Positions 18,084 through 25,156 of a stretch of DNA of 41,864 nucleotides are shown here, piece after piece. How positions within the stretch are numbered: position 1 is the first letter of the stretch; each line of letters starts with the position of its first letter. Source of the DNA: Streptomyces rubellomurinus. GTDB lineage: Bacteria; Actinomycetota; Actinomycetes; Streptomycetales; Streptomycetaceae. The notes under the pieces were generated by a model. The model worked only from the letters and a program-made list of their open reading frames with translations, was not told the origin of the DNA and ran no database searches. The stretch is taken from positions 1 to 41,864 of the forward strand of contig NZ_JZKH01000077.1 in assembly GCF_000961885.1 (NCBI RefSeq). Reading direction: 5' to 3'. Made by a program: the position numbers and the translations under genes.

Positions 18084-18354
18084 GCCGAGCTCTGGTATTG
18101 GGGCCAGGATTCACTCCCCGGCACCAAGCCGTTACGAATAGTGTACATATTCGGACACAACGGACCTTCAGCCCGAAAGCCTCGGACGGGATCGAACCGT
18201 CAACATCCCGCCACCGCGTGACGCACAGTCACGATCGCAGGCCGGTCATCGGCCTGCCTTCCCGGCGATCTTCCCATCGAAACATAGAGGGTGATGAATC
18301 ACCCCATCCGGAGACATCCGGACCGAATCCGCTCGAATGCCGCAGTCCCCCCGT
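18084..18354. other. whiB-cysteine dioxygenase intergenic region with clustered palindromes
   Basis: AT-richer than its surroundings and without a gene. It contains GAATA-N7-TATTC at 18136-18152, GTGAC-N5-GTCAC at 18218-18232, an 8-base-pair hairpin at 18237-18257 and GGGTGAT-GA-ATCACCC at 18289-18304. These are likely operators for the divergent whiB and cysteine dioxygenase units; no binding protein can be named. Confidence 0.5.
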
Positions 18355-18383
18355 TTGACACCGGCCCGCGGATGCGGTCTCCT
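18355..18383 (+). promoter_or_regulatory. Predicted promoter of the cysteine-rich leader / cysteine dioxygenase unit
   Basis: Consensus TTGACA (18355-18360), 17-base spacer, TCTCCT (18378-18383). The -10 is weak. Seven bases separate it from the leader ATG at 18391, which predicts a leaderless transcript. Confidence 0.5.
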
Positions 18384-18390
18384 TTCCCCC

Positions 18391-18477
18391 ATGTCAGAGT
18401 TCACCAGCCCCCGGAGCGGTTCCACCCTCCGCCGTGCCGTGAACACCTGTTGTCGCCTCTGTTCCTGCTGTATCTAG
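18391..18477 (+). CDS. Cysteine-rich 28-residue leader peptide (putative cysteine attenuator)
   Basis: ATG at 18391, TAG at 18475-18477. The peptide ends TCCRLCSCCI: five of the last nine residues are Cys, which is extreme in a window where cysteine is rare. No Shine-Dalgarno sequence precedes it, and a -10 element lies 7 bases upstream, so translation is probably leaderless. It lies 124 bases before the cysteine dioxygenase gene on the same strand. It resembles, in design, the leaderless polycysteine short ORFs reported in mycobacteria as cysteine-responsive attenuators. Inferred role: ribosome speed over the Cys codons reports cysteine (Cys-tRNA) supply to the downstream gene. No homology search was possible. 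Confidence 0.6.
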   Translation: MSEFTSPRSGSTLRRAVNTCCRLCSCCI

Positions 18478-18555
18478 GCGCCCGCGTCCCACCGCGCGCC
18501 GCCCCCAGGAAGCACAGAGGCCGCCCGCGATTCCCGTCCCCAGGACATCCCGGCA

Positions 18556-18582
18556 GCGGCTGCTCCCCGCCGAACCAGCCGC
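18556..18582 (+). promoter_or_regulatory. Hairpin between leader peptide and cysteine dioxygenase start
   Basis: GCGGCTG (18556-18562) pairs with CAGCCGC (18576-18582) around a 13-base loop. It ends 7 bases before the GAGG ribosome site of the next gene. A competing pairing of GAGG-C-CGC upstream with GCG-A-CCTC (18581-18588) also looks possible. Candidate attenuator structure; folding is inferred by eye. Confidence 0.35.
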
Positions 18583-18601
18583 GACCTCCGAGGACGACCC
18601 C

Positions 18602-19219
18602 GTGCGCATGATCCGCATCCGCAAGCGGAACCGCGACCGCAACAAGCTCGCCCGCCTGGGCCTGGCCCCCGCCCGTACCGCCCCTCGTTGGGGGGACGGG
18701 CTGAGCGACGTCTCCATCGCCGGGGACCCGCTCGCCTTCCCGCACCTGGCCCGCACCGACCTGCCGGAGCACCCGACCACCGTCGCCGATTACGCCCGGC
18801 TGGTCCGCGAGATCGCCGCCGACCGCGCCCGCTGGGAGCCGCTGGTCCGCTACGACGCCCTCACCCGCTGGTACGCCCGGCTGGAGACCGGCCCCGGCTA
18901 CGAGGTCTGGCTGCTCAGCTGGCTGCCCGGCCAGAGCAGCGGATTCCACGACCACGGCGACTCCTCCGGCGTGATGACCGTCGTGGAGGGGGAACTGGTC
19001 GAACGCTCGCTCACGCACGCGGGCGAGGGCGCCCGGGCGCTGCGGCCGGGCGGGCAGCGGGTGTTCTCCCCCGGGTACCTGCACGAGGTGGTCAACGGCG
19101 CGCTCGAACCCGCCGTCTCCATCCACCTCTACACCCCGGGCCTCACCGCGATGAACCAGTACGGCACCGCCCACGCCGTCCCCGAACAGCACGCCCAGGC
19201 CCCGTTGAACGCGGACTGA
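18602..19219 (+). CDS. Cysteine dioxygenase family protein (cupin)
   Basis: 205 residues from a GTG at 18602, with GAGG 8 bases upstream; the ATG at 18608 is spaced too far. Cysteine dioxygenase oxidises cysteine to cysteine sulfinate using Fe(II) and O2. The three-His iron site is present: FHDHG (H116, H118) and GYLHEVV (H161). Other cupin landmarks are YEVWLLSWLPGQ and GVMTVVEGELVE. The ~30-residue N-terminus is unusually basic (RIRKRNRDRN) and not part of the family fold. The related thiol dioxygenases use 3-mercaptopropionate or similar thiols, so cysteine as substrate is probable, not certain. The Cys-rich leader upstream supports a cysteine link. Confidence 0.88.
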   Translation: MRMIRIRKRNRDRNKLARLGLAPARTAPRWGDGLSDVSIAGDPLAFPHLARTDLPEHPTTVADYARLVREIAADRARWEPLVRYDALTRWYARLETGPGYEVWLLSWLPGQSSGFHDHGDSSGVMTVVEGELVERSLTHAGEGARALRPGGQRVFSPGYLHEVVNGALEPAVSIHLYTPGLTAMNQYGTAHAVPEQHAQAPLNAD

Positions 19220-19243
19220 CGAACAGTCCGGCCGTGGCAGGAT
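19216..19243 (+). promoter_or_regulatory. Predicted fbiA promoter, leaderless
   Basis: CTGACG (19216-19221), 16-base spacer, CAGGAT (19238-19243), ending 6 bases before the fbiA ATG. The -35 overlaps the stop of the preceding gene. Confidence 0.45.
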
Positions 19244-19249
19244 GACCCC

Positions 19250-20209
19250 ATGCGCATCGTGGCACTGGCAGGCGGAATCGGCGGGGCGCGCTTCCTGCGC
19301 GGGCTCCGCGCGGCGATCGGGCCGCAGGACGAGATCACCGTCATCGGCAACACCGGCGACGACATCCACCTCTACGGCCTCAAGGTCTGCCCCGACCTCG
19401 ACACCGTGATGTACACCCTCGGCGGCGGCATCCACGAGGAGCAGGGGTGGGGCCGGACCGACGAGACCTGGTCCATCAAGGCCGAGATGAAGGAGTACGG
19501 CGTCGGCCCCGAGTGGTTCGGGCTCGGCGACCGCGACTTCGCCACCCACCTCGTCCGCAGCCAGATGCTCGCCGCCGGGTACAGCCTCAGCCAGGTCACC
19601 GAGGCGCTGTGCGTGCGCTGGCAGCCCGGCGTGCGGCTGCTGCCGATGAGCGACGACCGGGTCGAGACCCACGTGCGGATCACCGACGAGCAGGGCACCC
19701 GGGCGATCCACTTCCAGGAGTACTGGGTCAGGCTGCACGCCGCCGTCGACGCCGAGGCGATCATCCCGGTCGGCGCGGACACCGCCAAGCCCGCGCCCGG
19801 CGTGCTGGACGCCATCGCCGAAGCCGACGTCATCCTGTTCCCGCCGTCCAACCCGGTCGTCTCGATCGGCACCATCCTCGCCGTCCCCGGCATCCGGGAG
19901 GCCGTCGCCGCCGCGCCCGCGCCCGTCGTCGGCCTCTCCCCCATCATCGGCGGGGCGCCGGTGCGGGGCATGGCCGACAAGGTGCTCGCCGCGGTCGGCG
20001 TCGAGGCGACGGCGGAGGCGGTCGCGCTCGACTACGGCGCGGACCTGATCGACGGCTGGCTGGTCGACACCGCGGACGAGGCGGCGGTCGCCGCCGTCGA
20101 GGCCGGCGGCATCGCCTGCCGGGCCGTCCCGCTGCTGATGACCGACGTCGACGCCACCGCCGAGATGGCCCGGGCCGCGCTCGCACTGGCCGAGCAGGTC
20201 CGCCGATGA
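19250..20209 (+). CDS. fbiA: 2-phospho-L-lactate / phosphoenolpyruvate transferase (CofD/FbiA)
   Basis: 319 residues. It joins the activated three-carbon acid (lactyl- or phosphoenolpyruvyl-diphosphoguanosine) to Fo, making F420-0 or dehydro-F420-0. Family motifs seen are [16 protein letters not shown] at the N-terminus, [33 protein letters not shown], the [15 protein letters not shown] segment and [16 protein letters not shown]. Length is typical. The stop overlaps the fbiB start (ATGA), forming a translationally coupled F420 operon. fbiC and fbiD are not in the window. In actinobacteria the product is expected to go through the dehydro-F420 route. Confidence 0.96.
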   Translation: MRIVALAGGIGGARFLRGLRAAIGPQDEITVIGNTGDDIHLYGLKVCPDLDTVMYTLGGGIHEEQGWGRTDETWSIKAEMKEYGVGPEWFGLGDRDFATHLVRSQMLAAGYSLSQVTEALCVRWQPGVRLLPMSDDRVETHVRITDEQGTRAIHFQEYWVRLHAAVDAEAIIPVGADTAKPAPGVLDAIAEADVILFPPSNPVVSIGTILAVPGIREAVAAAPAPVVGLSPIIGGAPVRGMADKVLAAVGVEATAEAVALDYGADLIDGWLVDTADEAAVAAVEAGGIACRAVPLLMTDVDATAEMARAALALAEQVRR

Positions 20210-21498
20210 CCGTGCGGATCCTGGGCGTCGAGGGCATCCCCGAGATCGACGCGGGCGCCGACCTGGCCGGCCTGCTCGCCAAGGCGGGCAGCTACCAGGA
20301 CGGCGACATCCTGCTCGTCACCTCGAAGATCGTCAGCAAGGCGGAGGGCCGGCTGCAGCACGCCGCCGACCGCGAGGCCGCGATCGACGCGGAGACCGTC
20401 CGGGTCGTCGCCCGGCGCGGGCGGGCCCGCATCGTCGAGAACCGCAACGGCTTCGTGATGGCCGCCGCCGGAGTCGACGCCTCCAACACCGCGCCCGGCA
20501 CCGTCCTGCTGCTGCCCGAGGACCCGGACGCCTCGGCGCGCGCGCTGCGGGCCCGGCTCCAGCAGCTCACCGGCCGCCGGCTCGCCGTCATCGTCACCGA
20601 CACCTTCGGACGGCCCTGGCGCAGCGGCCTCACCGACGTCGCCATCGGCGCCGCCGGGCTGTCCGTCCTGGAGGACCACCGGGGGCGCACCGACAGCCAC
20701 GGCAACGAGCTCGCCCTCACCGTCACCGCCACCGCCGACGAACTCGCCGGTGCCGCCGACCTGGTGAAGGGCAAGGCCACCGGGGTGCCGGTCGCGATCG
20801 TGCGCGGGCTCGGGCACCTCGTCACCGCCGAGGACGGCGCCGGCACCCGGCCGCTGGTGCGGCCCGCCGACCAGGACATGTTCCGGATCGGCACCTCCGA
20901 GGCGCTGCGGCAGGCCGTCACCCTGCGGCGCACCGTCCGCTCCTTCACCGACGAGCCCGTCGACCCGGGCGCCGTCCGGCGCGCCGTCGCCGCCGCCGTC
21001 ACCGCGCCCGCCCCGCACCACACCACGCCGTGGCGGTTCGTGCTGCTGGAGTCCGCCGAGACCCGGGTGCGCCTGCTCGACGCGATGCTCGCCGCCTGGC
21101 AGCGCGACCTGCGCGAGCTCGACGGCTGGGACGACGCCCGGATCGCCCGCCGCACCGCCCGCGGCGACGTGCTGCGGGACGCCCCGTACCTGGTCGTGCC
21201 CTGCCTCGTGATGGACGGCTCGCACGACTACCCGGACGCGCGGCGGGCCGCCGCCGAACGGGAGATGTTCACGGTGGCGGTCGGCGCGGCCGTGCAGAAC
21301 CTGCTCGTCGCGCTGACGGGTGAGGGCTACGGCTCCGCGTGGGTGTCGTCGACGATGTTCTGCCGCGACACCGTGCGGCAGGCGCTGGACCTGCCGGACG
21401 GCTGGGACCCGATGGGCGCGGTGGCGGTCGGCCGCCCGGCCGAGGCCCCGCGGGCCCGGGCGGAGCGCGGCGCGGAGCCGTTCATTGCCGTGCGGTAG
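20206..21498 (+). CDS. fbiB: Bifunctional F420 gamma-glutamyl ligase / dehydro-F420-0 reductase (FbiB)
   Basis: 430 residues, overlapping fbiA by four bases. Residues 1-~245 are the CofE ligase, which adds glutamates to F420-0 using [55 protein letters not shown]. Residues ~250-430 are a nitroreductase-fold FMN domain ([42 protein letters not shown]), which in mycobacterial FbiB reduces dehydro-F420-0 with FMNH2. This fusion is standard in actinobacteria. The stop is three bases from the end of the convergent relE-like gene, with no terminator between. Confidence 0.95.
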   Translation: MTVRILGVEGIPEIDAGADLAGLLAKAGSYQDGDILLVTSKIVSKAEGRLQHAADREAAIDAETVRVVARRGRARIVENRNGFVMAAAGVDASNTAPGTVLLLPEDPDASARALRARLQQLTGRRLAVIVTDTFGRPWRSGLTDVAIGAAGLSVLEDHRGRTDSHGNELALTVTATADELAGAADLVKGKATGVPVAIVRGLGHLVTAEDGAGTRPLVRPADQDMFRIGTSEALRQAVTLRRTVRSFTDEPVDPGAVRRAVAAAVTAPAPHHTTPWRFVLLESAETRVRLLDAMLAAWQRDLRELDGWDDARIARRTARGDVLRDAPYLVVPCLVMDGSHDYPDARRAAAEREMFTVAVGAAVQNLLVALTGEGYGSAWVSSTMFCRDTVRQALDLPDGWDPMGAVAVGRPAEAPRARAERGAEPFIAVR

Positions 21499-21501
21499 GG
21501 C

Positions 21502-21771
21502 TCAGAGGCCGCGGTAGACCTCACGGCGGTGGCCGACGTGGACGACGAGGATCACCAGCACCTCGCCACGCACCTGGTAGACCACCCGGAAGTCGCCGAC
21601 CCGGAGTCGGTACAGAGCGTCGTTGCCGGCCAGCTTCTTGACGTCGGGTCCGTCCGCGAACGGGTCGTCCCCCAGCGCGGTGAGGGCGGTGAGGACACGC
21701 ATCGCCTCGAGCTGGCCGATCCCGCGCAGCTGACGCCGGGCATGCGAGGTGAAGCGGAAGGCGTACTTCAC
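21502..21771 (-). CDS. RelE/ParE-type toxin of a type II toxin-antitoxin pair
   Basis: 89 residues. The RelE fold pattern is clear: MKYAFRFTSHARRQLRGIG, ADGPDVKKLAGNDALYRLRVGDFRVVYQV, and the basic C-terminal strand VVHVGHRREVYRGL. RelE-family toxins cleave mRNA in the ribosomal A site; the basic and aromatic residues needed (Arg52-58 region, Tyr86) appear present, so it may be active. The start overlaps the antitoxin stop by four bases (ATGA). Confidence 0.9.
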   Translation of the reverse strand: MKYAFRFTSHARRQLRGIGQLEAMRVLTALTALGDDPFADGPDVKKLAGNDALYRLRVGDFRVVYQVRGEVLVILVVHVGHRREVYRGL

Positions 21772-22040
21772 GCAGCGCTCCCGGCGGAGTCCGCAGGCGG
21801 ACCGAAGAGGTCCGCCAGTACCTCGGCCATGGTGACGGTCGGCTCGTCCAGGTGCTTCCGCGCCTCACGGGCCAGGAGCTCGTCCTCCGCGTCCTCTATG
21901 GCATCGAGGATCTCGATCGGCACGACCGCTCCGACGCGCTCGCCCTTGCGCGTGATCACGGTGATCTCGCCGGCCTCGGCCTGGGTGACCACCTCGGCAA
22001 GGCGCGCGCGCAGTTCCCGGATGCTCAGTGCGTCAGTCAT
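21768..22040 (-). CDS. Phd/YefM-type antitoxin
   Basis: 90 residues. The N-terminal DNA-binding Phd/YefM fold is seen in SIRELRARLAEVVTQAEAGEITVITRKGERVGAVVP, given here only for its ends SIRELRARL and GERVGAVVP. The acidic C-terminal toxin-neutralising helix begins LDAIEDAEDELLAREA. Antitoxin first, toxin second and a four-base overlap give the usual expression ratio. An inverted repeat just upstream is the likely autoregulatory operator. Confidence 0.9.
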   Translation of the reverse strand: MTDALSIRELRARLAEVVTQAEAGEITVITRKGERVGAVVPIEILDAIEDAEDELLAREARKHLDEPTVTMAEVLADLFGPPADSAGSAA

Positions 22041-22046
22041 GGCTCA

Positions 22047-22067
22047 AGCGTACACACGCGGGTGTAC
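22047..22067 (-). promoter_or_regulatory. Toxin-antitoxin promoter/operator
   Basis: Inverted repeat GTACAC (22050-22055), six bases, GTGTAC (22062-22067). It overlaps a minus-strand TACGCT -10 element (22047-22052) that ends 6 bases before the antitoxin ATG. The pair is probably leaderless and self-repressed through this palindrome. Confidence 0.6.
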
Positions 22068-22085
22068 ACCGCCGGTGCGTTCGGC

Positions 22086-23003
22086 TCAGCGGCTGCGGTG
22101 GTCGTTGGGGGTGAGGCGGGGGCCGTAGCGGGGGGCGTGGGCGCCGGTGGTCGTCAGGAGGCGGCAGACGCGGTAGCGGTGCGGGCGGTAGGGCTCCAGC
22201 AGGGCGAGCATCTGGGCGTCGTCGCTGCGGGGGCGGCCGGCCAGTGCCCAGCCGACCAGGTTCGGGAGGTGGAAGTCGCCGACCGAGACCGCGTCCGGGT
22301 CGCCGTTGCTGCGCTGCAGGGTCTCCGCCGCCGTCCAGACCCCCACCCCCGGGACGGCCGTGAGCCGGGCGAACGCCTCCTCGTGGCCCATCGCCGAGGC
22401 CTCCTCCAGGCGCGGGGCCAGGCGCACCGCCCGCATCACCGTCGCCGAGCGCTTCGGGTCCACCCCCGCCCGGTGCCACTCCCAGCTCGGGATCATCGCC
22501 CACTCGCGCGCCGAAGGCGCCACCCGCATGCCCTCGGCCGGGCCGGGCGCCGGGGTGCCGAAGTCCCGCAGCAGGGTGCGGAAGGCGCGGTAGGCCTCGT
22601 CGGTGGTGACCTTCTGCTCCAGGATCGCCGGCACCAGGGACTCCAGGACCAGGCCGGTGCGGGACAGCCGGACGGCCGCCGTACGGCGCTGGGCGTCGCG
22701 CAGCGGGCCCGGGGGCAGGACCAGGCCCTCCGGGCGGTCCTCGGCGCCGAGCAGGGCGGGCAGGCGGTCGAGCAGCCAGTCGGCGCCCGGGCCCCAGGCC
22801 GTCGCCTCCACCTCGCCCGCGGCCGGGTGCGGGAGCACCCGGAGGGTGCCGACGCCGGCCGGGGTGCGGGAGGCGCGCCAGACCGCCCCGTCGCCGGTGG
22901 TGCGGTAGGACGGGTCGGCGGGGCCGCGGCGCAGGGGCAGCAGGGTCCGGGCGACGTCCAGGGGGTAGCCCGGGCTCCAGCGCCGTACCGACTCGCCTGC
23001 CAC
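22086..23003 (-). CDS. DNA-3-methyladenine glycosylase family protein (AlkA-like, HhH-GPD)
   Basis: 305 residues from the GTG at 23003, which has GGAGGA 7 bases upstream; a GTG at 23009 is too close to that site. The helix-hairpin-helix is AVPGVGVWTAAETLQ, followed by the catalytic-Asp region DAVSVGDFHLPNLVGW, matching HhH-GPD base-excision glycosylases that remove alkylated purines. LVPAILEQKVTTDEAYRAFRTLL is the typical start of the glycosylase core. The N-terminal ~120 residues are an AlkA-like beta domain, somewhat divergent. The start lies 92 bases past the end of the interrupted amidase gene on the same strand. Confidence 0.85.
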   Translation of the reverse strand: MAGESVRRWSPGYPLDVARTLLPLRRGPADPSYRTTGDGAVWRASRTPAGVGTLRVLPHPAAGEVEATAWGPGADWLLDRLPALLGAEDRPEGLVLPPGPLRDAQRRTAAVRLSRTGLVLESLVPAILEQKVTTDEAYRAFRTLLRDFGTPAPGPAEGMRVAPSAREWAMIPSWEWHRAGVDPKRSATVMRAVRLAPRLEEASAMGHEEAFARLTAVPGVGVWTAAETLQRSNGDPDAVSVGDFHLPNLVGWALAGRPRSDDAQMLALLEPYRPHRYRVCRLLTTTGAHAPRYGPRLTPNDHRSR

Positions 23004-23095
23004 CTGCACCTCCTCCGCCGGAGGAAGGATACGCGGGGGAGGGGGTGGGGAGGCGGGGCGGCGGCGGGCGCAGTTCCCCCCGGGGGCCGGGGCCG

Positions 23096-23182
23096 TCAGG
23101 TGGGGGGCGGTTGCGGGGTCTGGAGCTTCGTCGCGGCGGTGCGGAGGGCGGGGAGCTGGGCGTAGAGGGCGGTGCCGGGGCA
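23096..23182 (-). pseudogene. Detached C-terminal end of the PGRP amidase gene
   Basis: The reading frame after the TAA translates to CPGTALYAQLPALRTAATKL and eight further residues before TGA at 23096. CPGTALYAQLP is the expected continuation of PGRP amidases. The His340-to-Cys348 spacing becomes 8 if the stop counts as one residue, the same as the zinc ligands H122/C130 of T7 lysozyme. So only one codon separates this gene from an intact 375-residue protein. Confidence 0.8.
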
Positions 23183-24223
23183 TTAGGTGGTGAAGGCGTC
23201 GCGGTGGCCGGAGATCGCGTCGAAGTCGACGACCGTGCCCTTGGGGTAGCGGCTGGCGTCGGAGGCGGAGGTGAGTTTGGTGTGGCCGTCCGCGGGTTGG
23301 GCGGTGAGGCCGAGTTTCCAGGCGGCGATGGCGGCGAGGCCGTCGAGGAGGGGCTGCGGCGGGGAGTCGGTGAGGTAGGTGCCGATGGCGGCGGCGCCGG
23401 CGGAGTCGGTGTTGAAGCCGAGGGTGTGGGCGCCGTGGACGGGCTGGTCGACGCCGCCGGCGCGGCCCTCGTAGACGGTGCCGCAGCGGTCGACCAGGAA
23501 GTTGTAGCCGATGTCCCGCCAGCCGTTGCTCTGTACGTGGTACTGGTAGATCGCCCGGATCACCCGGGGGGCGTCGGCGCAGGCGTAGTCGGTGGCGGTC
23601 GCGGTGTGGTGGACGAAGACCTCGCGGACCGGGCCGGTGTACTCGAAGGTCTGGTCGCGCAGGGACTCGTCGGCGCCCCAGCCGGCCCGGGTGACGATGG
23701 CGGGGCGCGGCGCCTGCCCGCCGTCGGCCGGCCCGGCGGGCAGGCTGCGGGCGGCGGGTGCGGCGGCGGCGCCGCGGCCGGGGTCGACGAGTTCGAGCCG
23801 CAGGCCGGGCGGCGGCCCGGCCGGGCCGGGGCGGACCTCGACGGCGACGCCGTCGCTGCGGCCGGTCCACAGCGGCGCGGTGGCACCGCGCGGGGTGCCG
23901 TGCGGGGCGCGGTCGGGGCCGTCCTCGGTGTCGGCCTCCAGGGCGTGCCAGTCGCTCCAGTCGCCGGTGTCCGCGTTCCGGGTGCGGACCCGGACGCTGC
24001 CGCCGGCGAGCGCGTCCGCCGGGCCGTCCCAGCCGACGCCGAGGAGTTCGAACGGACGGGTGCCGCGCGGGGCGAGCCCGGGGCCGCCGGCCAGCGGCAG
24101 CGAGGTGACCGTGCCGCCGCCCGCCGACGTCCGGCGCTCCCCCGGGGAGGCGGCGGAGGCGGGCTGGAGGAGCAGCGCGGCGGTGCAGCCGGCGAGCAGC
24201 GCGGCCGGGAGTGAAAGGGGCAT
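23183..24223 (-). CDS. PGRP/amidase_2-type N-acetylmuramoyl-L-alanine amidase, truncated by in-frame TAA
   Basis: 346 residues to a TAA at 23183-23185. A signal peptide is visible (MPLSLPAALLAGCTAALLL, cleavage near PASAAS). A Trp-rich domain follows (GDWSDWHALEAD), then a PGRP domain from ~175: RAGWGADESLRD, EVFVHHTATATDYACAD, WRDIGYNFLVDRCGTVYEGR, HTLGFNTDSAG and ISGHRDAFTT. Intact relatives continue directly into the zinc-ligand Cys of a CPG motif, and exactly that sequence lies after the stop in the same frame (23099-23182). The product as encoded lacks that ligand and should be inactive as an amidase. Could be a pseudogene, a sequence error or a divergent PGRP acting by binding only. Confidence 0.8.
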   Translation of the reverse strand: MPLSLPAALLAGCTAALLLQPASAASPGERRTSAGGGTVTSLPLAGGPGLAPRGTRPFELLGVGWDGPADALAGGSVRVRTRNADTGDWSDWHALEADTEDGPDRAPHGTPRGATAPLWTGRSDGVAVEVRPGPAGPPPGLRLELVDPGRGAAAAPAARSLPAGPADGGQAPRPAIVTRAGWGADESLRDQTFEYTGPVREVFVHHTATATDYACADAPRVIRAIYQYHVQSNGWRDIGYNFLVDRCGTVYEGRAGGVDQPVHGAHTLGFNTDSAGAAAIGTYLTDSPPQPLLDGLAAIAAWKLGLTAQPADGHTKLTSASDASRYPKGTVVDFDAISGHRDAFTT

Positions 24224-24311
24224 AAACCGGATGGTGGCCGCAAAACGGCCGACTCGCCACGCCGCCCCGCGGCGGTCCGGCCACCCCTCCCGGCCCGCCA
24301 CCCGAAGGCCG

Positions 24312-24317
24312 TAGGCT
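24312..24317 (+). promoter_or_regulatory. Possible -10 element of the TIGR03089 gene
   Basis: TAGGCT ending 10 bases before the ATG at 24328, without an obvious ribosome site. No clear -35. Confidence 0.3.
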
Positions 24318-24327
24318 GGGGCGCACC

Positions 24328-25119
24328 ATGACTGCGCCTTTTGCTGCCGATGCCCGCACCCCCGTCGAGCTGCTGCACGCATATCTGCGAGGTGGCACCC
24401 CTTCGGTCGATCCCGCGGCCCCGCTGGTCACCTTCTACGACGACGCCACCGGCGAACGGGTGGAGCTGTCCGCCCGGACCTTCGACAACTGGGTGGCCAA
24501 GACGGCCAACCTGTTGCAGGACGAGCTGAACGCCGGCCCGGGCGACCGCGCCGCACTGCTGCTGCCCGCCCACTGGCAGAGCGCCGTCTGGCTGCTGGCC
24601 TGCTGGTCGGTCGGGGTGGCCGCGGTGCCGGGCGGCGACCCGGCCGCCGCCGAGCTGGTGGTGAGCGGCCCGGACGGCCTGGCCGCCGCCCAGGCCTGCG
24701 AGGGCGAGCGGGTGGCGCTCGCGCTGCGCCCGCTGGGCGGCCGCTTCCCGCAGCGCCCGGACGGCTTCCTGGACTACGCCGCCGAGGTGCCCGGCCAGGG
24801 CGACCGCTTCGCGCCGTACTCGCCCGTCACCCCGGACGCGCCCGCGCTGGAGACCAGCGTGGACGGGCTGCCGCTGAAGCTGACCGGCGAGCAGACCGTC
24901 GCGCTGGCCCGCGAGGGGGCCGTCCGGCTGGGTCTGAAGCCCGGCGACCGCGTGCTGTCCACCCACTCCTACGACGACTGGGCGGGCCTGGAGGCCGGCC
25001 TGCTGGCGCCGCTGGCGGCCGGCGCCTCGGTGGTGCTGTGCCGCAACTCGCAGGGGCTGGACGCCGCGCAGTGGGAGAAGCGGACCGAATCCGAACGGGT
25101 GACACTGCGCCTCGGGTAA
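24328..25119 (+). CDS. TIGR03089 family protein (AMP-binding-like fragment fold)
   Basis: 263 residues. It resembles the N-terminal part of acyl-CoA synthetases/adenylating enzymes (PLVTFYDDATGERVELSARTF, NWVAKTANLLQDEL, GDRAALLLPAHWQSAVWLLACWSVG) but is far shorter than a full ~500-residue enzyme. It lacks the ATP-binding P-loop and C-terminal domain. This is the pattern of the actinobacterial TIGR03089 family, of unknown function, found beside LCP genes (Rv3268 next to Rv3267 in M. tuberculosis). Divergent from the amidase gene; 37 bases upstream of the first LCP gene and probably co-transcribed with it. Confidence 0.88.
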   Translation: MTAPFAADARTPVELLHAYLRGGTPSVDPAAPLVTFYDDATGERVELSARTFDNWVAKTANLLQDELNAGPGDRAALLLPAHWQSAVWLLACWSVGVAAVPGGDPAAAELVVSGPDGLAAAQACEGERVALALRPLGGRFPQRPDGFLDYAAEVPGQGDRFAPYSPVTPDAPALETSVDGLPLKLTGEQTVALAREGAVRLGLKPGDRVLSTHSYDDWAGLEAGLLAPLAAGASVVLCRNSQGLDAAQWEKRTESERVTLRLG

Positions 25120-25156
25120 CCCCCGGCCCGGGCCTGACTGGGTAGGCATCGCTGCC

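Noticed and set aside
23183..23185. Selenocysteine or pyrrolysine recoding at the amidase stop
   Set aside because: The codon is TAA, not TGA or TAG, and no insertion machinery or element is seen.
25120..25156. GAAC-N16-CGGGTAA as a sigma-E promoter for the first LCP gene
   Set aside because: The -10 lacks the CGTC core, and the gene is close enough to the TIGR03089 gene to be co-transcribed.
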